DNA of 64,000 nucleotides, from positions 4,803,926-4,867,925 of the forward strand of contig OX345651.1 of assembly GCA_947044365.1 (NCBI GenBank), written 5' to 3'. Below are positions 36,359 to 48,084 of this stretch, in pieces (position 1 is the first letter of the stretch; each line of letters starts with the position of its first letter). The notes under the pieces were generated by a model, which worked only from the letters and a program-made list of their open reading frames with translations, did not search any database and was not told the origin of the DNA. The DNA is from Petrosia ficiformis (lineage: Eukaryota > Porifera > Demospongiae > Haplosclerida > Petrosiidae). Position numbers and translations under genes: made by a program.

Positions 36359-38719
36359 CTAATTTTGATTATCTTGTGATTCAATCTTTTGTTCTTCCTC
36401 GCGTTCCAAAGTATGGTATATGTGACTGTTGGAATCTGGAACTGTGGAATAGTCATCATCAGAATGTGTACGATTATTACCAGACCCAGTGTGTGTCACA
36501 CTATCACATTCCTCTTTGGTATAGTACACATGTGAATTATCAACCGTATTTTCCAAATTAACTTCCAATGTACTTTGTTGTTTGTGGTTTATTGAAGGTA
36601 CTAGTGTAGAACTTTCAAGTACATTCTTCATTTCAACTTTATTTTCTTCCAAAGAATGGTATATGTGACTGCTGGCATCTGGGATTGTGGAATAGTCATC
36701 ATCAGAACCAATGTGATTATTGCCAGACCCAGTGTGTGTCACACTGTCAAACCCCTCTTTGGTATGGTAGACAAGTGAATTATTAATCATATTTTCGGTG
36801 GCAACAGAATCAGCATCAAGTGGACTGTATACATGTGCATTACCACTACCAATAGTAGAATATTCTTCACTGGACCCTTTATCAATGTTACCAGACCCAG
36901 TAATCTCTGATGAAACATTATGTCTTAATCGATCATAATCATCCTCCTTTGTTGTTATGACCCCTTCATTAATCACACTATAATTAGTTACAGTTCTTAG
37001 TTCATTGTATGTAGATTCATTACTAGTAAATGGTACGGAAATTCCTGATTCGTTTTGAAATGTCGTACGAATGGTTACTGGATCAAGATAATCGGCTGCT
37101 TCAGATGATGGAAATGAATTATTCATTTCTGACCTGTTGGAACTAAAATATCTGTTATCAGACTATCTGTATATTATATTGTGTTTATATACAGCATGAA
37201 CATCATATATTATATAAAATTATTATTATTCTGTGTGGTAATTAGTGTATAGTGTAACTGCTAAATATAAGAATAATTAAAGAACACTTACATGCATGTA
37301 TAATATGTCCTGTATATGTGTGTGTGTCTATTTATGTATTTATGTTGTAAATACACCATTTGAGATAACATGTACATACATGAATTTTGTATGTATGTAC
37401 ATGTGTATGTATGACAAAGTGATGTAGCTATGTCATTAATCTTTGTAGAAATACATAGTTATGTACATGTACATGCACACACACTAATGATAGAATGGGC
37501 TTCTGATATTTTACATACATCTATACATTAAGATGTATATAAAGCAATGCGTTGATGTTCCTCCTGTTATTATAACATATATGTTATTGAGGTACTTACA
37601 TGGAAATGAGTACATATACAATAAGATATAGTACACACATATAAGTCACTAATTAACATGTTGTTAGTTTATTTAACTTACTGATTAGTAATGTGTGTTG
37701 TTTGTATATCATCAACAGTTACTGTTTCATAGTGAAAAACAAATGATAAGAATTATATACAATATTTATTATAATAACTCACTGTAATTATTTGTGTCAA
37801 CATCATATTTTATCTTTTTCTTTTTCTTTGTCACATAAACACAAATTATCACAAGACATGATGTGATGATTATCACTATTCCTAATATCATTATAGGTGA
37901 GACTGTTATAATGATAATATGAACATCTGTTAATCCAGTGTTAGCTTCTGTATCAATGTGATATGTTGTAGAAGAACTAACCATTTCAGTAATATATGTT
38001 GTTGAAGCGCTATCATAACTGGATTGAGATATTGAGAAAGATATACTATTGCTAACAGCTGATTCAGTTTGCATGGAAGTGATTATGTCCGAGTCTAATT
38101 CTGTTTTGTCTGGTGATAAAACCATTGAAGGACATGTTGATGGTAGAATAGGGTTAGACAAGCTTAAAGATGTATTATCAATGCATCTATTACTATTTAA
38201 CATGAATTGTCCTCTTGTACAATTATGCATTGACATGTGATAGCACTCAGATTCATATACTGTAAGTACATTGCTTGTACCAATATGTTCTAGGCTTGAG
38301 TTGTTAAAAATGCGACACCAGTACTGGCCACCTATTGATGATCGATTAATCATTAATACTGCTTTGATTTTCGACTTTTCATTAATCTGAGCAAGATCCT
38401 TGAAGTCTATGGGTTCATTCTCCAGATATTGATGAAACCACTGAATTGTAATATTTGTAGTATTTGTTTGAATCTCACACACTAATTTCCTGTAGCCCAT
38501 ATTATATGGATTACACTCAAGTTCGTTTGGAGGCTCTATTATAAAACATGTAGTACAATTGCCACCTACAATAAATATTATGAAGCTCACAAAAGTTTAT
38601 AGAAATGAACTTATCACTAACACTGAAACAAATGTAATGTTTAACTCACATTGTGAATGAACAGTTCTTGATGTTACTAGTAGTATTGAAACAAATATGA
38701 TGACAATATCCATCTTCAT
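36359..38719 (-). CDS. G12: type D receptor with ITAM-bearing tail IV
   Basis: Exons 38719-38650, 38565-37783, 37721-37682, 37133-36359; 1668 nt, 555 residues. Signal peptide 1-23 (MKMDIVIIFVSILLVTSRTV). The type D Ig begins GNCTTCFIIEPPNELECNP and has Cys in LVCEIQ, Trp in QWFHQY and GGQYWCRI, then HNCTRG...NRCID. TM about 238-268, followed by TKKKKKIK. The linker encodes VDDIQTTHITNQ. The tail of about 258 residues has NYSVI, YDRL and three ITAM-like pairs with exactly 7 residues between the motifs: YSTI/YSPL, YSTI/YHSL and YSTV/YHTL. The last two are preceded by DDD, so they match D/ExxYxxI-x7-YxxL. A Syk-type kinase partner is a reasonable inference. Confidence 0.82.
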
Positions 38720-38971
38720 TATTTTTAAAATATAGAAGAAACTGGAAATGTCAGCAGCAAGAATTCTCTATGTCATAAATGTTGATTGTTATGGGAATAA
38801 AAGCCAACCACTCATAATAAACAACCTGTTAATATATTAACATAAATACATATAAAATATACTACACAGTATAATGTACATGTAATATATACATAGTTAG
38901 TTTTCATTTCGAAAACATACATGAAATTTATAGAATAACATTCACAGTAAAAGAAGTATAAATAATATTTA
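38720..38971. other. Upstream region of G12
   Basis: Non-coding. It is duplicated almost fully at 41370-41600 upstream of G13. Confidence 0.5.
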
Positions 38972-39099
38972 CGTAATAGAATGAGTGCATGAACCCTGGA
39001 GTCTGTACCATCCCCTTCAGCTAGTAGTTCATGTGGTTTTAGTAATAGTAATGTAAGTTGTTGAACTAGTATTGTAGAATTTACTTTTGAGCACTTCAT
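38972..39099 (-). other. Conserved short open frame upstream of G12
   Basis: ATG at 39099 opens about 42 codons (KCSKVNSTILVQQ, KPHELLAEGDGTDSRV). The copy upstream of G13 (ATG at 41732) keeps the frame although it carries a 12-bp in-frame insertion. A GTAAAT donor-like site follows here, but the G13 copy has ATAAAT. It could be an old exon, an upstream ORF or a repeat piece. No function assigned. Confidence 0.3.
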
Positions 39100-39345
39100 G
39101 ATCAGTTATAGTTTGATGGGATATATCTAAACATGACATGTTACTAATATAATTATCTCAGTGAATTAATAAACTATTCTAATAATCACTATTTGCACTA
39201 CTGAGTCACACTGCATCAATACTTTAATTTACATTTCAAAACCCACAAAATAACATAATGTAAATTAGCAATACTACAACCAAATAATTATTGGAAGGTG
39301 TATACAGTATGATATAAACTAGAAATAAAAATTACTAATAATTAG

Positions 39346-39765
39346 TGTTCCATCTATACAACAATTTGCCTATATTCCTATATGCCTGTATTTCATAATC
39401 CATATTGCCTATATGCAGATCCGATCCGATATTGTCTGTGTGAAATATATAGTTGTGTTTATCTATAAGTTTACAACTGTGCACACATGGTACAGTGTTA
39501 ATTATTCTATTGTTTGTGTGCTCTACATTCATCCCAAAGTACATGTAGTTATAGGCATATTCAGCCTTGGTTGGACATATCTTCAGATTGTACTTGTGCA
39601 GTGTGACAGTAATGTAATTTGCAAAGCCTGAAAAATATCGTGTAAGTTGTATAGGCAATGTATAGGCAATGCAGTTGCCTATACTGATACTCTGCCTATA
39701 TCTTCAATATAGGGAGTAGGGACCTATTCAGATCCCTATACTAGTATAGGTACAACCCTACTAAA
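39346..39765. mobile_element. About 420-bp insertion absent from the paralogous spacer
   Basis: The spacers upstream of G12 and of G13 align up to about 39345 and again from about 39766 (AACAGTTGTGTATTA), and the piece between is missing near 41950-41980. It holds several GCCTATA / TATAGGC strings in both orientations, mostly near its ends. ACTAA occurs at both borders and may be the target duplication. No coding capacity seen. The class is unknown. Confidence 0.5.
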
Positions 39766-39868
39766 AATCATGATAAACAGTTGTGTATTATGTAATATGT
39801 ATGTACAAATAACCTGTATTGTGTAATTATAATATTATTTTAACAGTGACATGTTTGTGACAAATATT

Positions 39869-41353
39869 CTATTTCATTAAAGTTGTATAGTTACTATCAG
39901 AGTTTGGTGTAGTACAATCCAATGATTGATATCTCTCCTCTTGTGTTTTGATTAAAGTTGTATAGTTGTTATCAGGGGTTTGTTTAGTACAATCCAATGA
40001 TTGATATCTCTCCTCTTGTGTTGTCACTATCTCTTTATTAATTACACTGTAGTAGTGACTGTTATCACTCACAGGGGTTCTGGTAATATTACTAGAGTCA
40101 TCTAAAATGGTCAGGTATTCAACTGGTTCCACTGCAGTACTTGTTTCCAACCTGTAAAACAATGTTCTAACATTAATATGCATCTATGTTTCATCCTGTT
40201 ATCATAACATAATATGTTATTGAGTTACTTATATGGAAGTGAGCACATATACAATAAGATACATATATGTCACTAACTGACATGTTGTTAGTTTATTTAA
40301 CTTACTGATTAGTAATGTGTGATGTTTGTATATCATCAACAGTTACTGTTTCATAGTGAAAAACAAATGATAAGAATTATATACAATATTTATTATAATA
40401 ACTCACTGTAATTATATGTGTCAACATCATATTTCATCTTTTTCTTTTTCTTTGTCACATAAACACAAATAATCACAAGACATGATGTGATGATTATCAC
40501 TATTCCTAATATCATTATAAGTGAGACTGTTATAATGATAATATGAACATCTGTTAATCCAGTGTTAGCTTCTGTATCAATGTGATATGTTGTAGAAGAA
40601 AAACTAATCATTTCAGTAATATATGATGTTGAAGCGCTATTATAACTGGATTGAGATATTGAGAAAGATATACTATTGCTAACAGATATTTCAGTTTGCA
40701 TGGAAGTGACTGTATCTGAGTATGATTCTGTTTTGTTTGTTAATGAAACCATTGAAGGACATGTTGATGGCAGAATAGGGTTAGACAAGCTTAAGGATCT
40801 ATTATCAATGCATCTACTACTATTTAACATGAATTGTTCACTTGTACAATTATGCATTGACGTCTTATAGCACTCAGATTCATATACTGTAAGTACATTG
40901 CTTGTACCAGTATGTTCTATGCTTGTTTTGTTTAAAATGCAACACCAGTACTGGCCACCTATTAATGATTGATTAATCATTAATACTGCTTTGATTTTTG
41001 ACATTTCCTTAATCTGAGCAAGATTCTTGAATTCTATGGGTTCATTCTCCAGATATTGATGAAACCACTGAATTGTAATATTTGTAGTATTTGTTTGAAT
41101 CTCACACACTAATTCCATGAAGTCCATATTATATGGATTACACTCAAGTTCATTTGGAGGCTCTATTATAAAACATGTAGTACAATTGCCACCTACAATA
41201 AATATTATAAAGCTCACAAAAGTTTAAAGAAATGAATTTATCACTAACACTGATAACTGATACAAATGTAATGTTTAACTCACATTGTGAATGAACAGTT
41301 CTTGATGTTACTAGTAGTATTAAAACAAATATGATGACAATATCCATCTCCAT
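39869..41353 (-). CDS. G13: type D receptor with short ITAM-like tail
   Basis: Exons 41353-41284, 41192-40407, 40345-40306, 40151-39869; 1179 nt, 392 residues. Signal peptide (MEMDIVIIFVLILLVTSRTV), Ig, stalk, TM and linker are nearly the same as G12. Differences include CCIL for CRIF after the core Tyr-Trp and a few stalk codons. The tail is unrelated to that of G12: VEYLTI, YYSVI and two YQSL-x10-YTTL modules as on type B genes. The switch falls between linker and tail exon. G12 and G13 are thus a pair with a shared ectodomain and different signalling ends. Confidence 0.82.
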
Positions 41354-42071
41354 TGTTAAAAGAAGAAACTGGAAATGTCAGCAGAAGGAATTCTCTATGT
41401 CATAAATGTTGATTGTTATGGGAATAAAAGCCAACCACTCATAATAAACAACCTGTTAATATATTAACACAAATACATATAAAATATACTACACAGTATA
41501 ATGTATATGTGATATATACATAGTTAGTTTTCGCATACATGAAATTTATAGGATAGCATTCACAGTAAAAGAATTATAAATAATATTTATGTAATAGAAT
41601 GAGTGCACGAACCCTGGAGTCTGTACCATCCCCTTCAGCTAGTAGTTCGTAAGCTAGTAGTTCATGTGGTTTTAGTAATAGTAATGTATGTTGTTGAACT
41701 AGTATTGTAAAATTTACTTTTGAGCACTTCATGATCAGTTACAGTTTGATCAGATATACCAAAACATGACATGTTACTATAATGAATTAATAAACTGTTC
41801 TAATAATCATTATTTGCAGTGTGCTACTACTGAATATCAATATTTTTATTTACATTTCAAAATCCACATAATGTAAATTAACAATACTACATTATTGGGA
41901 ATGTACTTGGTATGATGAAAACTGCAAATAATAATTACTAAAAATTAATAATCATTAAATAATAATTATGATAACAACAGTTGTGTATTAGGTAATAGGT
42001 ATGTACAAATAACCTGTATTGTGTAATTATAATATTATTTTAACAGTGACATGTTTGTGACAAATATTTTA
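41354..42071. other. Spacer between G13 and G14
   Basis: Duplicate of the G12 upstream region. It includes the short open frame starting at 41732 and lacks the 420-bp insertion. Confidence 0.5.
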
Positions 42072-43486
42072 TTACATTAAAGTTGTATAGTTGTTATCAG
42101 AGGTTAGTTTAGTACAATCCAATGATTGATATCTCTCCTCTTGTGTTTTGATTAAAGTTGTATAGTTGCTATCAGAGGTTTGTTTAGTACAATCCAATGA
42201 TTGATATCTCTCCTCTTGTGTTGTGACTATCTCTTTATTAATTACACTGTAGTAGTGACTGTTATCACTCACAGGGGTTCTGGTAATATTACTAGACTCA
42301 TCTAGAATGGTCACACGTTCAATTTGTTCCACTGGAGTACTTGTTTTCAACCTGTAACACAATTATATGTTCATCTATTAAGAGATGTACGTTATTATTG
42401 TAACTCACTGATTACAAGGGTCTGGTGATTTTATATCTTCAGAAGTTACTGTATATATTCCATATACATGAAAATGATAAATTATACATAAGGTTATTAT
42501 TAACTTACCATAATATGTTGTATCTTCAATTTGTTTCTTTCTTTTAATACAAAGAATCACAAGACAACAAGAAATGACTAACAATATTCCTAACATTATT
42601 ATTATTATAAATACTATTATAATAACAATATAGTAACTTGCTAATCCATTGCCATTACTTTTTACAGGAGAGTTGGAAGGAGTGTTAATTGAATATGTTT
42701 TTATGTTAGAAGACATATTCTCTGTTGCACTTGTAGTTGTTAGTTTTGCAGTGGTTGTAGGATTAGTTTCGCAAGGAATAAGTCGAGACGAAGAAGGTAT
42801 ATTCTCTTTTGAACTTGTGAGATGTTGAGATGAGGAAGACCTACTCTCTATTGAACTTAGTTGCATTCCTTCAGTTGTTGTTGGATTAGTACATTGTTGA
42901 GATGAAGAGAAGGAAGAGCTTGGGGAAACAGAAAAAGAAGATTGCATACCATCAGCACATTTTGAAGTAGCCTCTGTATTGATTCCACTACATGTTGATA
43001 GTGTGTCATAATCTTGAGGATCACGTATCACCAGTATATCACTCGTTCCAAGGTATGTATTTGGTTGTGTGCTTGTGACAATCACCTGACACCAGTATTC
43101 ACCCAACATAGACTCATCAAATGGTGTATTAATCCATTGTGTTCCTAATTTAATACGTTCTCTGTTAGGAGTTTCTTGAACCTCAACTTGACCAAGATCA
43201 ATTATTTCATTTTCATTGTTCTTATGAAACCAATGTACATCAAACTCATCTGTTCCATATATTCTTTGTACATCACATGATACATGTAGATTCCATACTG
43301 CAGGATCTACTCTCACATCATATGGATTACAATTGAGTTCAGTTGGTGGTTGAGAAACAAATTGAAACTGTATACACTGACCTACATAATTGTGATAATA
43401 ATATAATTATAAATACATTTATACTAACCTGATCCTTTTTGGGTCAGTTTCAAGACTAATAGAATCAAAGGTAAGCAAAACTTCAT
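42072..43486 (-). CDS. G14: type B receptor with short ITAM-like tail
   Basis: Exons 43486-43429, 43381-42509, 42448-42409, 42351-42072; 1251 nt, 416 residues. Signal peptide 1-19 (MKFCLPLILLVLKLTQKGS). Ig with FDVHWFHKNN and GEYWCQV, variable segment EVQETPNRERIKLGTQ, TCSG...KCAD pair, long Ser-rich stalk, TM in the last 40 residues before the linker (KRKKQIEDTTYY). The linker gives TSEDIKSPDPCNQ. The tail has a changed first motif (IERVTI in place of VEYVTI, so its ITIM-like tyrosine is lost), then YYSVI and two YQSL/YTTL modules. Signalling is inferred. Confidence 0.82.
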
Positions 43487-44261
43487 TTTCTTGTATTACT
43501 GAATTCTTCAAAGGAAAAGGACTTTATTTCAATATGTATGTCACTTGACTTTGTAATGGTTCATATAGCATGTAGGATCATATCAGTGGCTTCTTTGATG
43601 TTTTTAATGTACATACATGTATCTGTGTATATGCATACATACAAATCAATGTAGTGTGTATGTATGCATCAATTTGTATTTTCACAATGTATATAATTAT
43701 GGTAATATAATATGTTGTGAAAAGTATGGGTACAATATGTACATAACATATGTTTGTATTTGAGACATTATATAAGATACATGTGCCATATTAGGTCACT
43801 AAGTTTATAATGTGTAGTTGTTTATAATATAGTGAGCTAATATTGTATGTATATCTTATTGTATAATGTATATATAATGTCCCATAATAAGAAGGGGTAT
43901 GTGTACATTTCATTTGTTATTAGTTTAGTTTTATTTCATCAGGATAAATAAAACAAACAATATTAGACAACTTGTGATTATCATTGTACATATTAATAAT
44001 TATAATGTAACTAAATACATGTAATATTACTGCACATGTACATTATACATGTATACAATCATACACATATAAATAACTATGTATAAAGTACAATATGTGT
44101 TTAGCTAACTCTTTAGAAAGAAACACTGTAACATGATATGAGTTAATTGCTTTATAACTGGTATATTTCTTCTACTGATAACATGTAGTACACAGACATA
44201 CATTACTACGCAGAAGTATAAATTTGCCGTTCAACTGCATTTTTCATGACGACCTCATCTT
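43487..44261. other. Spacer between G14 and G15
   Basis: Very AT-rich with ACATGTA/TGTATA strings. I see no gene, fossil exon or clear repeat. It ends with degraded coding-like sequence past the G15 stop. Confidence 0.5.
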
Positions 44262-46051
44262 CTAATTGTTTCCCAAGACATCATATACATGACTGCTGAT
44301 ATCATTGGTAGTGGAATCATCATTAGAACCTGTGTGATTATTAACAGACCCAGTGTGTTTCAAACTATCATACTCGGCCTCCTTTGAGATAATGGTGTTG
44401 TATGGATACAAATTATCCATCCCAGTTTCCATAACGACAGAATCCAAATCCAATGTATTATATATTGATTTATTACCACCTGTAATACTGGAATACTCTT
44501 CATTGGACCCTTTGTCGATATTACCTGACCCGACATGATGAACCTTTGGTGGATGACTGTGTTTCAATCGATCATAATTATCTTCTTCAGTTGTCACATT
44601 GCCTTCAACAATCACACTATAATATGACTCATTACTTTGATTATGAGGGGCTGTGAGCTCATTATTAAGGGGATTACTAGTAGATAGTACAAGAGTTTTG
44701 GATTCATCTTGAAGGGCCTTTCGAAAACTTACTGGATCAAGATAATCAGCTGGTTCAGCTAATGGCAATGAAGAGTTTACTTCTGACCTGCAGGATGACA
44801 TAATTGATAACATAAGAGTATTAGTACATACATGTACTTTGATGTTACATTAGTGTGTATATATTTTATACATAAAGTGTTTTATGTTATGTACAGTTCA
44901 CTAAGTATACATTACTATAGCCTATTGATTTGACATTATACAAACAAAATGTGTTACTCTACTTACTGATAAATGGTAGGGAGCGTTTGTATCTCGTCAA
45001 CTGTTTCTATATACATATACAAAATAAACAATAATAAGTAATAATAACTTTTCTCACCATAAGCATCTGGTGATTTTAAATTGTATTTTATCTTCTTCTT
45101 TTTCTTTGTCAAATAAACACAAACCATCACAAGACTTGATGTGATTATTAGTATTCCCAATATCATTATAAGTGTGAATGTTATAATGACGATATGAATA
45201 TTTGTTAATCCACTGTTAGTTTCTTGATCATCTCGGGAAGGTGATGTGGATAAAGATGTACTATTAATAGTCATTTCAGATGTATGTACACTAGTAACGT
45301 ATACTGTTGAATGAATATTGTAAATTGTTAGTAGTGTAGAATTTTGTTTTGGAGAGCTGACTACTTCAGGTATAGTTTGTGTTCCAGTGTTAGACATTGC
45401 TGAGTCTTGTAGCATTGATGAAACTCTTGGTATTGCAGAGGATGGTACTAATGAACATATTGATATTGTATTGGTAACACTTTGAAATGAATCAGCACAT
45501 TTGCCCTTTGTCGATTGTACTCCACTACACATACTGAGTGACATGTCATAGCATTCAGGATGATGTATTGTAACTACATTACTAATACCATACATATTAG
45601 TGTTATCAGTATTCACCACTTGACACCAGTATTCTCCCAACATTGATTCATTGAATGGGTTATTAATCCATTGGTGACCAAATACTGATTGGATCATTAT
45701 ATTAGAGTTCATACTATCAGGCTCTAACACAATGGTAGTTACATTTAGATATTTATGATACCAGTTTATTGTGAAATGTGTACTTCTATTCATTACTGTA
45801 ACTTTACACTCCAGTTGTAATCTCCATACCCTTGGATTAACCTTTCGATCAAAAGGATTACATTGAAGTTCATCAGGAGGCTGTTTTGTAAACTTTACTT
45901 GATTACAGTCAGTGTTCCCTGACAGATAATTAACATCATTGTGTTTTCAAAATTAATACATAGTTTTATAATTATACTCACTTTTTGAATCAGCCAATAC
46001 TACTACAATTAATAGTATTAGTACATTTCTGAACAGAGCAATCATCTTCAT
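44262..46051 (-). CDS. G15: type C receptor with tail IV
   Basis: Exons 46051-45982, 45918-45058, 45000-44967, 44787-44262; 1491 nt, 496 residues. Signal peptide 1-23 (MKMIALFRNVLILLIVVVLA). Ig: CNQVKFTKQPPDELQCNPFD, Cys in ECKVTV, Trp in INWYHKY, LGEYWCQVV, then MCSG...KCAD. Ser/Thr stalk, TM, then TKKKKKIKYN. The 34-nt linker encodes DEIQTLPTIYQ. The tail has YYSVI, YDRL, an ITAM-like pair YSSI-x7-YNTL and YDSL. It stops at LGNN, whereas G19 continues to an FDNPNY motif, so the C-terminus is truncated relative to its relatives. Signalling is inferred. Confidence 0.8.
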
Positions 46052-46240
46052 AGTAGCATTCTTCGATCACGTAGTGTTTGTACGTAATTCACAAAATGAT
46101 TTTGTGTACTTATGATCTGTTTGTATACTTATACTGAAAATAAACTACTGACGTACATCAAAGAATGATATGATAGATAATTATGTACATGTATAATATA
46201 CAAATCTATATAAACGTATTGACATGTTTGTGTATACATT

Positions 46241-47588
46241 CTATTTCATTAAAGTTGTATAGTTGTTATCAGAGGTTAGTTTAGTACAATCCAATGATTG
46301 ATATCTCTCCTCTTGTGTTTTGATTATCTTTTTATTAATTACACTGTAGTAATGACTGTTATCACTCACATGGGTTCTGGTAATATTACTAGACTCATCT
46401 AGAATGGTTAAGTATTCAACTGGTTCCACTGGAGTACTTGTTTTCAACCTGTAACACAATCATATGTTCAGAGAGATGTAGTACATTATTATTGTAACTC
46501 ACTGATTACAAGGGTCTGGTGACTTTATAACCTCAGGAGTTACTGTATATTGAATGTGCATAAAACATAAATGACAAACTATAATATTGACTTACCATAG
46601 TTGGGTGTATCTCCGGTTTTTTTCTTTATTTTAATACAAAATACCAAAAGACAATATACGACAAACAATACTCCTAATATTATTATAATTGTGATAATGA
46701 TATGGAAACGTGTTAATCCACTGTCATCACTTTTTAAAGGAGAGTTGGGAGAAGTGTTAATTTGTATTGAAGAATATGTTTTTGTGTTAGTCAGTGAATT
46801 ATTATATGTTATTGAGGGGAAGGAAAAAGGCAAAGAATCTGAGGAGGAGGAAGATGACGAACTTGAGGAAGAGGAAGAGGAAGATGAAGAACTTGAGGAG
46901 GAGAAGGAAATAGTTGAAGCACTTGCAGAAGAGGAGGAAAAAAATCGCATGGAAGGAAAATTTGAAGTGGAAGTAAATGTTTCAGATGTTTTTGAGGTGA
47001 CTATTTTGTCACCACATTTTGAAGTAGGCACCGAAACGATTCCATTACATATTGGTAGTCTTGTGTCATAATCTTCAGGATCACGTATCACCATACAAAT
47101 CTATATAAACGTATTGACATGTATGTCACTCTTCCCAAGGTATGTATTTGGTTGTGTGCTTGTGACAATCACCTGACACCAGTATTCACCCAACATAGAC
47201 TCATCAAAATATGTGCCAATCAATTGTGTTCCTAATAGAACTAATTCGCTGTTAGGAGATTCTCCATAAACTTCAACTTGACCGAGATCAATTATCTCAT
47301 TTTGATTGTTCTTATGAAACCAATGTACATCAAACTGATCTGTTCCTGATATTCTTCGTACATCACATGAAACTACCAGATTCCATATTGCAATATCTAG
47401 ATTTGCAATCACAAAGTATGGATTACAATTGAGTTCAGTTGGTGGTTGAGAAGTAAATTGAAACTGTGTACACTGACCTACATATGATAATAATATAATA
47501 AACAGTCATTATAAATACATTTATACTAACCTGATCCTTTCTGAGTCAGTTTCAAAACTAACAGAATCAAGGCTAAATAAAACTTCAT
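46241..47588 (-). pseudogene. G16: type B receptor interrupted by a templated insertion
   Basis: Exons 47588-47531, 47477-46596, 46542-46503, 46448-46241; 1188 nt, so the frame is kept overall. After GKSDI in the region following the Ig domain, a foreign segment (47093-47122) introduces an in-frame TAG; the predicted product is only 144 residues, a signal peptide plus Ig without TM. The inserted 30 bases equal 46198-46227, just past this gene's own stop. Downstream of the stop the stalk (long Ser run), TM, linker and one-module tail are all intact. It is either a pseudogene or a source of a secreted Ig. The segment is too short to be an intron. Confidence 0.75.
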
Positions 47589-48084
47589 TTCAATGGTGTA
47601 CGATACAAGTGACTGCTATATGTACATCACAGCAAATCACTACATTTAGTAATTATTTGTAACATTTGTGAAAATGTGCATTGTTTGGGATTATACCTAG
47701 TGGCTGGCTTCATGCAGCCATGTTTTCTCACACCTGCATGTAATGTTTGTTTGCATACATATATCTATTACCATTTAAGTGTGATTGGTTTGTAGTGTGT
47801 GGGAAGTAATAATTTAATATTACATCAAATTAACTCATTAGTAAGTCATCATGTTTATATAACATCCATAGTAAATAGTAATATGTGACTTTAATTATAT
47901 ACATTTATAGCTTTCAATAATTGTTTTTTTATTTCATCTTCTGTTAAATCAACAAGACAATTACTTAATTCTGTTAACATGTCATAAGAGTGTCATATAT
48001 ACACAGTATAAATACATCTATATTCAAGTTAGTATCACGTGGGATATCACATTATAACTAGTATAGCAGTTTTAACTTTGACAT
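47589..48084. other. Spacer between G16 and G17
   Basis: AT-rich upstream DNA of G16. No exon or repeat recognised. Confidence 0.5.

Noticed and set aside
46601..47071. Plus-strand 156-codon Glu-rich frame (and 50303-50821)
   Set aside because: It is the complement of the Ser-rich stalk codons of G16 and G18; purine-rich antisense, not a gene.
47093..47122. The G16 insertion as a tiny intron
   Set aside because: The possible GT...AG inside is under 25 bases, far below any usable intron, and the segment is a copy of the gene's 3' flank.
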